Assembly: GCF_000240225.1 (NCBI RefSeq)
Contig: NZ_AGUD01000200.1
Location: forward strand, 1 to 49,343
Source: Patulibacter medicamentivorans
GTDB lineage: Bacteria; Actinomycetota; Thermoleophilia; Solirubrobacterales; Solirubrobacteraceae
Length of the DNA: 49,343 nucleotides
Reading direction: 5' to 3'
Under the pieces are notes generated by a model. The model made no database searches. It was not told where the DNA came from and saw only the letters and a list, made by a program, of their open reading frames with translations. Below, piece after piece: positions 8,005 through 15,640 of this stretch. The translations under genes and the position numbers were made by a program. Positions within the stretch are counted from its first letter, which is position 1; each line of letters begins with the position of its first letter.

Positions 8005-8906
8005 CCTCCGACCCCGCCCCGGTGCGCGAGCCGCGCACGACCGATCCGCAGACCTCCGGTGGTATCCCCGTGAGCACCCACGACTCGCCGCTCCAGACCC
8101 CGGCCACGGTCGCCGGCGGCCGCGCGCCGGTCGCGCCCGCGCAGGGCTCCACCGGCCACACGGTCACCCTGCACGGCGTCAAGTCGTTCTACGGCGACAA
8201 CATGGCGGTCAAGGGCGTCGACCTGGAGTACCGGGCCAACGAGGTCACGGCGATGATCGGCCCGTCCGGCTGCGGCAAGTCGACGCTGCTGCGCTCGATC
8301 AACCGGATGCACGAGGAGATCCCGGGCGCGCGCGTCGAGGGCGAGATCCTGCTCGACGGCGTCGACATCAACGCGCCGGGGACCGACATCGTCGCGATCC
8401 GGCGGATGATCGGCATGGTCTTCCAGCGGCCGAACCCGTTCCCGACGATGTCGATCCGCGAGAACGTCGCGGCCGGGCTGAAGTTCAACAAGATCAAGGA
8501 CGTCGACCACGACGAGCGCGTCGAGTGGGCGCTGCGCGGCGCCGGCCTCTGGGACGAGGTCAAGGATCGCCTGAACGCCCCGGGCGTCGGGCTCTCCGGC
8601 GGTCAGCAGCAGCGGCTCTGCATCGCGCGCACGATCGCGATCAAGCCCGACGTGATCCTGATGGACGAGCCCTGCTCGGCGCTCGACCCGATCGCGACGC
8701 TGAAGGTCGAGGAGCTGATCCAGGAGCTGAAGCAGGACTTCACGATCGTCCTGGTGACGCACAACATGCAGCAGGCGGCGCGCGTCGGCGACCGGACCGC
8801 GTTCATGTACCTGGGGGACCTGGTCGAGGTCGACGCGACCGAGAAGATCTTCACCAACCCGAGCGATCCCCGGACCGAGGAGTACGTCTCCGGGAAGTTC
8901 TCCTGA
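8001..8906 (+). CDS. pstB: Phosphate import ATP-binding protein PstB
   Basis: The 301-residue ATPase of the Pst importer, energising phosphate uptake at the inner face of the membrane. The start is the ATG of the ATGA overlap with pstCA. An unstructured 55-residue N-terminal stretch precedes the ABC core, and an internal GTG at about 8070 could be an alternative start. The core has Walker [10 protein letters not shown] (about residues 86-94), the Q-loop [10 protein letters not shown] typical of PstB, signature [16 protein letters not shown], Walker [14 protein letters not shown] and switch His [11 protein letters not shown]. The C terminus [10 protein letters not shown] is close to the PstB consensus ending. 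It is followed by phoU with its own apparent promoter. Confidence 0.96.
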   Translation: MTSDPAPVREPRTTDPQTSGGIPVSTHDSPLQTPATVAGGRAPVAPAQGSTGHTVTLHGVKSFYGDNMAVKGVDLEYRANEVTAMIGPSGCGKSTLLRSINRMHEEIPGARVEGEILLDGVDINAPGTDIVAIRRMIGMVFQRPNPFPTMSIRENVAAGLKFNKIKDVDHDERVEWALRGAGLWDEVKDRLNAPGVGLSGGQQQRLCIARTIAIKPDVILMDEPCSALDPIATLKVEELIQELKQDFTIVLVTHNMQQAARVGDRTAFMYLGDLVEVDATEKIFTNPSDPRTEEYVSGKFS

Positions 8907-8935
8907 CCGGCCGGTCGGGCGTGCGGTCGTCGGAG

Positions 8936-8941
8936 TAGGGT
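8936..8941 (+). promoter_or_regulatory. -10 element for a leaderless phoU transcript
   Basis: TAGGGT ends 6 bases before the GTG start codon at 8948, and no Shine-Dalgarno sequence lies between them. Transcription should begin at or next to the GTG. This would give phoU its own promoter besides read-through from pstB. Confidence 0.55.
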
Positions 8942-8947
8942 CGGCCC

Positions 8948-9757
8948 GTGGCTGTCACCAGAAGCCAGTACCGGGAGGAGCTGCTCGAGCTCGAGCGCGC
9001 GACGCTGGGGGCGCTCGACTTCGTCGCGCGCCAGGTCGAGCGCGTGACCGAGGCGCTCGAGCAGCAGGACGTCGAGCTCGGCACGTTCGTGATGGCGGAC
9101 GACGACCGGATCGACGGCCGCTACCTGGAGGTCAACCAGGGCGTGCTGTCGCTGTTCGCCCTCCAGGCGCCGGTCGCGGGCGACCTGCGGCTGGTCGCGA
9201 GCCTGCTGCACACCGCCAAGCACTTCGAGCGGATGGGGGATCAGTGCGTGAACATCGCCAAGCTGATCCCGCTCACCGGCAACGACCCGCCGCGCCGCGC
9301 CGAGGTGCTCGAGCCGATCCTGCGGATGGGGATCCTGGCCCGCGACGAGGTCGTCCAGTGCCGTCAGGCGCTGGAGTTGCGGGACGTCGACCTGGCGCTG
9401 GACCTGGTCCGCCGCGACCAGGAGCTGAACGAGCTCAACCGCGAGATCTTCCGGCTGGCGATCGACCTCGGCGACGACATCGACACCCGCGAGTGGCTGA
9501 TGACGATGACGATGGTCGCCCGTGCCTTCGAGCGGATCGGCGACAACGCCGTCGACATCGGCGAGCAGGTCGTCTTCATCGTCGAGGGCCCGTCGCCCGA
9601 GTTCGGCGAGTCGGCGACGCGGGCCTTTCGCCGGGCGCAGCGCGGCGGCCTCGGCCCAGCGCGGCCGGGCGGGCTGGGAACGGGCCCGGCGGACGGCCCG
9701 GCGCCGGGCGACGCCCCGCCGTCGGACGACGGCCCCGGCACGCCGCCGTCGGCCTGA
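8948..9757 (+). CDS. phoU: Phosphate signalling protein PhoU
   Basis: A 269-residue protein with two repeats of the PhoU three-helix bundle. Each carries an E/D-x3-D metal-cluster motif: FERMGDQCVNIAKL (about residues 95-108) and FERIGDNAVDIGEQV (about residues 194-208). PhoU links the Pst transporter to the PhoR/PhoB-type regulatory pair and restrains signalling when phosphate is sufficient. The helices end near residue 225. The last 40 residues are a Pro/Gly/Ala/Asp-rich disordered tail, longer than usual. The start is GTG at 8948, with a -10 hexamer 6 bases upstream. It sits between pstB and a PhoB-type regulator, the classical neighbourhood. Confidence 0.93.
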   Translation: MAVTRSQYREELLELERATLGALDFVARQVERVTEALEQQDVELGTFVMADDDRIDGRYLEVNQGVLSLFALQAPVAGDLRLVASLLHTAKHFERMGDQCVNIAKLIPLTGNDPPRRAEVLEPILRMGILARDEVVQCRQALELRDVDLALDLVRRDQELNELNREIFRLAIDLGDDIDTREWLMTMTMVARAFERIGDNAVDIGEQVVFIVEGPSPEFGESATRAFRRAQRGGLGPARPGGLGTGPADGPAPGDAPPSDDGPGTPPSA

Positions 9758-9860
9758 CGGGCGGTCCCGGTGGCCGCTCGTCCAGCCGTTCACCGGGCGA
9801 GCGGTTGTGAAGAAACGGTGACCGTGACCCGCCAAGTCGTTTCAGGTCCCTCCCGCCGAC

Positions 9861-9866
9861 TAGACT
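9861..9866 (+). promoter_or_regulatory. -10 element for the response regulator gene
   Basis: TAGACT ends 8 bases before the ATG at 9875 with no ribosome-binding site between them. This supports both a leaderless transcript and the choice of this internal start. A single GTTCAC (9788-9793) lies upstream but no 11-bp array is visible. Confidence 0.5.
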
Positions 9867-9874
9867 TCGACGCG

Positions 9875-10738
9875 ATGCAGGAGAACTCCTCCGTCTCGAG
9901 CGTCGGCAGTTCAGCGGCCGCGGGCGGCGCCCTGCGGGTCGCGCTGATCGACACCGACAGCGGCTTCCTCCACGTCCTCGGCAAGCGGTTCGAGCGCGCG
10001 GGCTGGCAACAGCGCGTGCTCGCGAGCCCAGTTCCGGTGGAAGACCTCGTCGCGATGCGGCTCAGCGCCCTCGTGGTCGACGTCGGCGTCCTGGGCGCCC
10101 AGGCGTGGGAGTACCTCGAGAAGGTCGCCGCCCGCATGCCCGGGCTGGGGATCATCGTCTGCACCGGCCAGTCGAGCGTCGCCCAGCGCGTGCGCGGGCT
10201 GCGGCTCGGCGCCGACGACTGGGTCGGCAAGCCCTGTCACCCGGAGGAGCTGATGGCCCGGATCGAGGCCGTCGTGCGCCGCCGCCGCCGGGTCGAGCCG
10301 CAGGAGGACCGCGGACCGCGCGTCAGCGGCGAGCTCGAGATCCGCGGCGACCAGTTCCAGGCCTTCGTCGCCGGCCAGTCGGCCGAGCTGACCAAGCGCG
10401 AGTTCGAGCTGATCGACCTGCTGGCGCGCGCCGAGGGCCGGGTGCTGGAGCGCGAGGAGATCTACCAGCGCGTCTGGGGCTACGCGATGGCCCGCGGCGA
10501 TCGCTCGGTCGACGTCTTCGTCCGCAAGCTGCGCCAGAAGCTCGACAAGGCATCGCCCGGGTGGCGGTACATCCACACCCACTTCGGCGTCGGCTACCGC
10601 TTCGCCCCGGAGCCGGTCGAGCCGCTGCCCGTCGCCGAGCCGGACCGCCGCGTTCGTCCCGCGTCGGCCGTCGCCGAGCAGGCCGGCGACGAGCTGGCCG
10701 AGCTGGAGCCCGCGCTCACCGAGCGCGCGGCCAGCTGA
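9875..10738 (+). CDS. PhoB/PhoP-type response regulator
   Basis: A 287-residue two-domain regulator. The receiver runs from about residue 18 (RVALIDTDSG, the acidic pocket) through LVVDVGVLG, whose Asp is the likely phosphoacceptor, IIVCTGQSS with the switch Thr, and WVGKPCHPEEL with the conserved Lys. The OmpR/PhoB winged helix follows (LTKREFELIDLLARAEGRVL, RGDRSVDVFVRKLRQKL, FGVGYRFAPEP). A Pro/Glu/Ala tail of about 35 residues closes it. The open frame extends back to 9770, but ATG 9875 sits just after a -10 hexamer and gives a normal N terminus. It most likely binds the PHO boxes at 4187 and 4670. No sensor kinase is encoded in the window, so its partner PhoR must be elsewhere. Its winged helix is paralogous to the short protein at 4262. 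Confidence 0.9.
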   Translation: MQENSSVSSVGSSAAAGGALRVALIDTDSGFLHVLGKRFERAGWQQRVLASPVPVEDLVAMRLSALVVDVGVLGAQAWEYLEKVAARMPGLGIIVCTGQSSVAQRVRGLRLGADDWVGKPCHPEELMARIEAVVRRRRRVEPQEDRGPRVSGELEIRGDQFQAFVAGQSAELTKREFELIDLLARAEGRVLEREEIYQRVWGYAMARGDRSVDVFVRKLRQKLDKASPGWRYIHTHFGVGYRFAPEPVEPLPVAEPDRRVRPASAVAEQAGDELAELEPALTERAAS

Positions 10739-10792
10739 CGCCGAGATCGGGGTCGCGTCCGACGGCGGGCCGGATCCGGCCGATCGTCGCGT

Positions 10793-10818
10793 GCGCCGGC
10801 CGCCAGCCGGCCGTGCGC
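10793..10818 (+). terminator. Possible terminator hairpin after the response regulator gene
   Basis: CGGCCG (10797-10802) pairs with CGGCCG (10808-10813) around a 5-base loop. GCGC on each side extends the stem to 10 pairs with one bulged base. There is no U-run. A second perfect palindrome, GGCCGGATCCGGCC, lies just upstream at 10768-10781. Confidence 0.45.
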
Positions 10819-10824
10819 GGTCGG

Positions 10825-10830
10825 TAGGCT
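10825..10830 (+). promoter_or_regulatory. -10 element, leaderless
   Basis: TAGGCT ends 6 bases before the GTG start at 10837, the same spacing as at phoU. It lies directly after the hairpin that may end the previous transcript. Confidence 0.5.
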
Positions 10831-10836
10831 GAGGTC

Positions 10837-11196
10837 GTGACCAGCAACGGCCTGCGCACCGCTGCGATCGTCGTCGGCCTGGCGGCGATCGTCTGGCTGG
10901 TTCCCGGTGGCGGAACCGGCGGCGAGGCGGTCGGCGCCACGCTCGGGATGCTGATCATGGCCGCGTTCGTCTTCCTCGGCGTCCGCGTCTACCGCGAGAC
11001 CCGCGGCCGGATCGAGCTGCTCGGCGACGCCCACCGCCTGCTGCTGTACGGCGGGATCGGGATGATCGTCGTCGCGATGGCCGCCCGCCCGCGCCTGGTC
11101 GAGACCGGCAGCGGCACGATCCTCTGGATCGTCCTGATCGGCTCGGCGGTCGCGATGCTGTTCGCGGTCTTCCAGCGCTGGCGCGACGTCGTCTAG
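10837..11196 (+). CDS. Small membrane protein of unknown function
   Basis: A 119-residue protein with four predicted membrane segments at about residues 8-22, 30-48, 67-84 and 91-111. A charged cytoplasmic loop (VYRETRGRIELLGDAHR) lies between the second and third. The C terminus is short and basic/acidic (FQRWRDVV). I do not recognise a family or a catalytic motif. GTG at 10837 is supported by the -10 hexamer 6 bases before it. It lies between the phosphate island and the Tad-like genes in the same orientation, but it has its own promoter and is separated from tadE by 91 bases, so no functional link can be claimed. Confidence 0.7.
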   Translation: MTSNGLRTAAIVVGLAAIVWLVPGGGTGGEAVGATLGMLIMAAFVFLGVRVYRETRGRIELLGDAHRLLLYGGIGMIVVAMAARPRLVETGSGTILWIVLIGSAVAMLFAVFQRWRDVV

Positions 11197-11225
11197 CGCA
11201 CGCCGCGCAGGTTCGTCACGAAGCA

Positions 11226-11242
11226 GGCACCGAATCGGTGCC
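11226..11242. repeat. 17-base perfect palindrome upstream of the TadE cluster
   Basis: GGCACCGAATCGGTGCC is an 8-1-8 inverted repeat in the 91-base gap before the first TadE-like gene. It may be an operator for the cluster, or in RNA a compact hairpin ending the preceding gene. No U-run follows and no regulator gene is adjacent, so both readings stay open. Confidence 0.5.
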
Positions 11243-11287
11243 GTTGGGGACTGGAGCCGGCACAGGGGTTCGCGGCAGTCTGGCCGC

Positions 11288-11620
11288 ATGCCATCGGAAC
11301 CCCTCGATCGCGGGCAGGCGTCGGTCGAGCTCGTCGCGCTGCTGCCGCTGCTCGTCCTGCTGCTGCTCGGCCTCGTCCAAGCGGTCCTCGCGGGTCACGC
11401 CGCCTGGTCGGCGACGACGGCCGCTCGGGCCGGGGCGCGCGCGGCGGCGGTCGGACGCGATCCGGCCGTCGCCGTGCGCCGATCCGCGCCGGTCGGGGGC
11501 GCGGCGGCCCGCGTCGTCCGCGAGGGGGACACGGTCCGGGTTCGCCTGCCGGTCCCGAGCGTCCTGCCGCTGTCGCTGGGCACCGTCCAGGGCAGCGCCC
11601 ATCTGGAATCCCAGCGATGA
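11288..11620 (+). CDS. TadE-like pseudopilin-type protein
   Basis: A 110-residue protein with the TadE hallmark. A short N terminus leads to DRGQASVELVALLPLLVLLLLG (about residues 7-28), where a Glu five residues into a hydrophobic helix follows the prepilin-peptidase-like cleavage context. A small extracellular domain of about 70 residues follows, rich in Ala, Arg and Val. TadE proteins are minor pseudopilins of Flp/Tad pili or related secretion systems. The ATG is 6 bases after a weak -10-like CAGTCT (11276-11281). It overlaps the next gene by ATGA. The Tad motor, platform and secretin-like genes are not in this window, so which machine it serves is unknown. Confidence 0.75.
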   Translation: MPSEPLDRGQASVELVALLPLLVLLLLGLVQAVLAGHAAWSATTAARAGARAAAVGRDPAVAVRRSAPVGGAAARVVREGDTVRVRLPVPSVLPLSLGTVQGSAHLESQR

Positions 11621-11955
11621 GCCCGGGCGAGCGTGGACAGGCGTCGGTCGAGGTCGTGGCGGTCGTGCCGCTCGTGCTGGCGGCGGCGATCGCGATCGTC
11701 GTGGCGCTGCAGGCCCATCGCGCGGGCGAGGCGGCCGGCCTGGCCGCGCACGCTGCCGGCATCGCCCGGCTGCAGGGCCGGGATCCGGTCGAGGCCGCCC
11801 GGGCCGCCGTGCCCGGGCTGGCACGGGACCGCCTGACGATCGCCGTCGTCGGCGACCGGATCACCGTCCGCGTCCGCGCCGGCGGCCCGCGGGCGCTCGT
11901 CGCCCGGTTCGACGCGCGACGCCAGGTGCGGGCCCGTCCGGTGGGCGATCGCTGA
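11617..11955 (+). CDS. Second TadE/TadG-like pseudopilin-type protein
   Basis: A 112-residue paralogue of the preceding gene. It starts MSPGERGQASVEVVAVVPLVLAAAI, again with GQASVE followed by a single hydrophobic helix (about residues 10-30). An Ala/Arg/Val-rich extracytoplasmic domain follows, containing LTIAVVGDRITVRVRAGG. It starts in an ATGA overlap with its neighbour, and its stop overlaps the next start by one base (TGATG), so the three genes are translationally coupled. Family assignment rests on the N-terminal motif and context. The role of the C-terminal domain is unknown. Confidence 0.7.
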   Translation: MSPGERGQASVEVVAVVPLVLAAAIAIVVALQAHRAGEAAGLAAHAAGIARLQGRDPVEAARAAVPGLARDRLTIAVVGDRITVRVRAGGPRALVARFDARRQVRARPVGDR

Positions 11956-13799
11956 TGCCGTCACGGCGATCGCGCGAGCAGCGTGGCGCGGGCGCCGGCG
12001 AGGGCGTCGCCGTGGTGCTGGCGCCCAGCGACCGTGCCGACGTCGCCGGTGCTGCCGTGAGCTGTGGCCTGCGCCCGGCGCGGGGCCGAGCCACGGTGAT
12101 CGCGCTCTGGGATCCGTCGGTCCGACCGACCGCCGCGACGGTGACGGCGACCGCCGCCGCTCGTCGGAGCCGCGAGCGGGCGGCGTCGTGCGGGCTCGAC
12201 GCGCAGGCGGCCGGGCGCGTCGTGCGGGTGCTCCTGCCCTCCGACGACGCTCAGGCGGTCGCGGCGATCGAACGGCTGGTGGCGGTCGGCGACGGGGACC
12301 CGGTGGTGGTGGTCCTGGCCGGTGCGTGGGGCGCTCCCTTCCTCCCGCTGCTGGAGCGCAGCGCCGTGGTCCGCGCCGACGGCTCGCCGGCCACGGTCGC
12401 CGCCTGCGCGGGCATGCTGGCGCGTCACGGGATCGAGGTCGTGCCCGTGCCCGTGCCGACCGGGCCGGTGGCCCGGATGCTGCTGCGCTGCGGTTGGACG
12501 GGGCGTGCCCAGGTCCGGCGTCCCGCGGTCGGCGAGGACGGGCAGGCGCTGCTGCTGGTGCTGCTCGCGCTGCTGGTGGCGCTGATCCTGGCCGCGGCGC
12601 TCGGCGCGGTCGCCTCGGCGATGGGCGGGCGCGAGGAGCGCCAGCGGACGGTCGACCTGGCGGCGCTGGCGGCGGCCGATCGGATGCGGGCCGACTGGCC
12701 GGCGCGCGCCGGCGTCCCGGCCACGATCAGCGTCGCCCGCTTCCGGGCCCGTGCCGCCGACGCGGCCCGCCGCAGCGCGACGGCCAACGGGCTGGACGAC
12801 GTCGAGGTGCGCTTCCCCGACACCACGGACGACGACGCCGGTCCGCTGACGGTCCGCGTCCGCGCGGCGGGTTCGACGACCGTGGCCGGCGTCGCGCTGT
12901 CGCAGTCGGTCGCCGCCACGGCGGAGCTGAGCCCGCCGGCGGCGTCGCTCGCCGATGCGGCCGACGGTGCCGAGTACCACGGCCGGCTGGCCCGGCGCGA
13001 CGGCAAGCCGATGCGGCCGGACGTCGCGTCGGCCTTCGATCGGATGAAGGCGGCAGCGCACCGCGACGGACGGACGCTGGTGGTGGTGAGCGGCTTTCGC
13101 TCCAACGCCGAGCAGGCACGGTTGTTCGCGGCCAACCCGAACCCCAGGATGGTGGCGCCGCCCGGCCGCAGCAACCATCGGCTGGGGATCGCGCTGGACC
13201 TCGGACCGAGCGCGTCGTACGGCTGGCTGGCGGCCAACGGTCGGCGCTTCGGGTTCACCAAGCCGATGAGCTGGGAGCCGTGGCACTGGGAGTACCGGCC
13301 GAATCCCGGAAGCGCGCTGGAGGCGGGTGCGCCGAAGCGCGTCGGGACGGGCGGGACGATCCCGCCCTGGGTCCCGGCCGCCTACCGCGACGCGATTCGC
13401 GGCGCCAGCATCCGCTACAGCATCTCCGCGGCGCTGCTGTCCGCCCAGCTGCGTCAGGAATCGGGATTCGATCCGCGCAGCGTGTCCTCGGCAGGCGCCG
13501 AGGGGATCGCCCAGTTCATGCCGGGGACCGCCGCCGCAGTCGGACTGCGCGACCCGTTCGATCCACGGGCGTCGATTCACGCCCAGGCCCGCCTGATGAG
13601 CGGCCTGCTGCGGCGGTTCGGTTCCGTGCAGCTGGCGCTCGCGGCGTACAACGCGGGGGAGGGCGCCGTCGCGCGCTGCAACTGCATCCCGCCCTACCCC
13701 GAGACGCGGCACTACGTCGCGGTGATCATCGCGATGATGCGCGGCTACGACCCGAGCGGCGGGTTCGCCGACGCCCTCGCGATCCGGTTGGTCGGATAG
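11955..13799 (+). CDS. Multidomain TadG-like/VanY carboxypeptidase/lytic transglycosylase fusion
   Basis: A continuous 614-residue ORF with four parts. Residues 15 to about 190 look like an alpha/beta domain of unknown type (strands such as GVAVVLAP, VVRVLLPS, PVVVVLAGA). Residues 194-222 are a TadG-style GQALLLVLLALLVALIL membrane segment followed by RTVDLAALAAADRM. From about residue 340 comes a VanY/DacB-type peptidase with the zinc motif SNHRLGIALD (about residues 404-413) and WHWEY (about 442). From about residue 487 comes a soluble-lytic-transglycosylase domain with catalytic Glu in QLRQESGFDP (about 500), GIAQFMPGTAAAVG and AYNAGEGAV. Both enzyme sites look complete, so it should cut peptide stems and glycan strands outside the cell while anchored by the Tad-like helix. 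No stop or obvious internal start separates the parts, although an internal start for the TadG-like part cannot be excluded. Confidence 0.8.
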   Translation: MPSRRSREQRGAGAGEGVAVVLAPSDRADVAGAAVSCGLRPARGRATVIALWDPSVRPTAATVTATAAARRSRERAASCGLDAQAAGRVVRVLLPSDDAQAVAAIERLVAVGDGDPVVVVLAGAWGAPFLPLLERSAVVRADGSPATVAACAGMLARHGIEVVPVPVPTGPVARMLLRCGWTGRAQVRRPAVGEDGQALLLVLLALLVALILAAALGAVASAMGGREERQRTVDLAALAAADRMRADWPARAGVPATISVARFRARAADAARRSATANGLDDVEVRFPDTTDDDAGPLTVRVRAAGSTTVAGVALSQSVAATAELSPPAASLADAADGAEYHGRLARRDGKPMRPDVASAFDRMKAAAHRDGRTLVVVSGFRSNAEQARLFAANPNPRMVAPPGRSNHRLGIALDLGPSASYGWLAANGRRFGFTKPMSWEPWHWEYRPNPGSALEAGAPKRVGTGGTIPPWVPAAYRDAIRGASIRYSISAALLSAQLRQESGFDPRSVSSAGAEGIAQFMPGTAAAVGLRDPFDPRASIHAQARLMSGLLRRFGSVQLALAAYNAGEGAVARCNCIPPYPETRHYVAVIIAMMRGYDPSGGFADALAIRLVG

Positions 13800-13953
13800 C
13801 GCGCGGTGTCCGATGGGGCGGTCTCCCCCCGCACGGGCGGAGATGCGAGAGATCGCCAAGGCCCCGATCCCTTGGGAGCAGGCAAGGCCGACCTCGGTCG
13901 GCACCGGCGCGACCACCGCGGCGGAACCGGCCGCGGGAGCTTGGTGCAGGCGC

Positions 13954-14622
13954 TCATCGGTAGGTCACGAGCCCGGGCCGCGCGCGCAGCAGGTGTCGGT
14001 GCTCGTTGAAGGAGACGAGGGACATGCCGCCGCGGCCGCGAACGATCGTCGTGATGCTGCCGTTCACGACCACGCGGCTGAGCGGCAGGAACGTCGCGTC
14101 CGGCGCGCCCAGCAGCGCGGCGCAGACCGCCGCGATCGTGCCGCCCGACGAGACGCAGACGACGACGTCGCCGGATTGCGTGCCGGAGAACGCGACGTCG
14201 AGCGCGGCCCGCGTCCGGCGGCGGAACGCGTTCCACGACTCGGCCGCGGCGGTGCCGTCTCCGGCGGCGATCCACGAGGCCAGGGCCGCATCGATCATCC
14301 CCTGGAAGGCGCGAGCGGGCACGCCCGACGGGTCGTCCAGCCGGACCGCCGCTGAGGAGTGCGCGGCCAGCACGTCGTCGGCTGCGTACTCATCCCACCC
14401 GCGGTCGACCTCGAGGGGCAGGCCGAGCCGAGCGACCAGCGGCTCGGCGGTCTGGCGCTGCCGCTGCAGACCGCCGGCCACGACCCGGACGATTCGGACG
14501 TTCGACGTCGTGAGCAGGCGTCCCGTGACGTTGGCCTGCCACCGGCCGAGCGTGGACAGGCGGTCGTAGTCGGCGGTGCCGAACGACGCCTGGCCGTGAC
14601 GGATCAACTGCAGCGTCGGCAC
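13954..14622 (-). CDS. Histidine phosphatase family protein (PGAM-like)
   Basis: A 222-residue branch-1/PGAM-type histidine phosphatase. The catalytic LIRHGQASFG lies at residues 6-15, with the His that becomes phosphorylated, and the second conserved Arg is in AGGLQRQRQTAEPL. The second His normally found near the end of the core appears to be replaced: the region reads VVCVSSGGTIAAV, with SS in place of the usual H. This weakens but does not exclude activity. The start is GTG with a GGAGG ribosome site 8 bases upstream. It is the last gene of the E1alpha-E1beta operon, 34 bases after E1beta. Substrate unknown. It should not be taken as glycolytic PGM, since gpmI is present at 41681. Confidence 0.8.
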   Translation of the reverse strand: MPTLQLIRHGQASFGTADYDRLSTLGRWQANVTGRLLTTSNVRIVRVVAGGLQRQRQTAEPLVARLGLPLEVDRGWDEYAADDVLAAHSSAAVRLDDPSGVPARAFQGMIDAALASWIAAGDGTAAAESWNAFRRRTRAALDVAFSGTQSGDVVVCVSSGGTIAAVCAALLGAPDATFLPLSRVVVNGSITTIVRGRGGMSLVSFNEHRHLLRARPGLVTYR

Positions 14623-14656
14623 GAGCGGCCTCCGTGCTCGACCGCGCGGACCGGGC

Positions 14657-15640
14657 TCATCCCTCGGCCACCATCTCGTCGGCGGCGCGGACGATCTGAT
14701 CGCGCTGCGGCATCAGCAGCTGCTCGAGCGTCGGGGTGAACGGCATCGGTACCGACGGGGTGCCGATCCGCCGGATCGGCACCCGCAGCAGGTCGAACAG
14801 CTCCTGCCCGGCTCGGGCCGCGATCTCGGCGCCGGCGCCGAAGTCCTGGACCGCCTCGTGGACGACGAGTAGCCGGCCGGTCCGTGCGGCGGAGGCGAGC
14901 ACGGTGTCCATGTCCAGCGGGACGAGCGACCGCAGGTCGATGACCTCGATCGACGCCGACGACGCTTCGGCGGCGGCCATGCACTCGCGGACCATCTGTC
15001 CCCAGGTGACGACGGTGACGTCGTCGCCCGGGACCGCGACGCGGGCCTGCCCGAGCGGTCGAGGATCCTCGTCGAGGGCGCCCTTCATGCTGTAGAGCCT
15101 GCGGTTCTCGACGTAGACCACCGGGTTGGGATCGGCGGCAGCCTGAATCAGCAGGTCTTTCGCGTCGGTGACTGTGCCCGGCATCACCACCTTCAGGCCG
15201 GGGACGTGCGCGACCATCGCCTCGAGGCTCTGCGAGTGCTGCGCGCCCGCGCTCTTCCCGGCGCCGGTCTGGGTCCGGAAGACGATGGGGATCTCGAGTG
15301 CGCCCGCCGTCATGTAGCGCAGCTTCGCCGCCTGGTTCATGATCGGATCGAGGCAGACGCCGAGGAAGTCCATGAACATGATCTCGACGATCGGTCGCAG
15401 GCCGGTCATCGCCGCGCCCACGGCAGCGCCGACGTAGCCCATCTCGCTGATCGGCGTGTCGATCACCCGATCGGCACCGAAGCGCTCGGACAGGCCCTTG
15501 GTGACGGTGAAGATGCCGCCGCCGGCGGCGACGTCGATACCCATCACGACGGCGGTCGGGTCGCGCTCGAGGACGTCCGCCATGCCCGCGTTGATCGCGT
15601 GCATGTAGCGGGTGGGAACGGTCTCAGGCGCCGAAGACAT
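14657..15640 (-). CDS. 2-oxoacid (pyruvate/acetoin-type) dehydrogenase E1 component, beta subunit
   Basis: A 327-residue transketolase-like beta subunit that pairs with the alpha subunit to decarboxylate a 2-oxo acid using thiamine diphosphate. Landmarks are the N-terminal YMHAINAGMADVLERDP, FGADRVIDTPISEMGYVGAAVGAAMTG (about residues 55-81), MFMDFLGVCLDPIMNQAAKLRYM, and the C-terminal domain with IEVIDLRSLVPLDMDTVLAS and VVHEAVQDFGAGAEIAA. ATG at 15640 is chosen because it overlaps the alpha-subunit stop by 17 bases; an in-frame start 39 bases upstream lies deeper in the alpha gene. It resembles AcoB/PdhB-type short E1 subunits, whose substrates range from pyruvate and acetoin to branched-chain oxo acids, so the true substrate is open. 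No E3 gene is nearby. Confidence 0.9.
   Translation of the reverse strand: MSSAPETVPTRYMHAINAGMADVLERDPTAVVMGIDVAAGGGIFTVTKGLSERFGADRVIDTPISEMGYVGAAVGAAMTGLRPIVEIMFMDFLGVCLDPIMNQAAKLRYMTAGALEIPIVFRTQTGAGKSAGAQHSQSLEAMVAHVPGLKVVMPGTVTDAKDLLIQAAADPNPVVYVENRRLYSMKGALDEDPRPLGQARVAVPGDDVTVVTWGQMVRECMAAAEASSASIEVIDLRSLVPLDMDTVLASAARTGRLLVVHEAVQDFGAGAEIAARAGQELFDLLRVPIRRIGTPSVPMPFTPTLEQLLMPQRDQIVRAADEMVAEG

Noticed and set aside
9781..9830. A third PHO box before the response regulator gene
   Set aside because: Only one GTTCAC unit (9788) is present. Stepping 11 bases gives no further match, so no array is claimed.
11197..11287. A possible tRNA, suggested by GGTTCG and paired segments
   Set aside because: No acceptor stem, anticodon arm or proper T-loop could be assembled; only the 17-base palindrome is real.
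13800..13953. GCCGACC-TC-GGTCGGC inverted repeat in the gap after the fusion gene
   Set aside because: The stem of 7 with a 2-base loop is too tight to call a terminator with confidence, and such repeats are common by chance at this GC content. Nothing else was seen in this gap.
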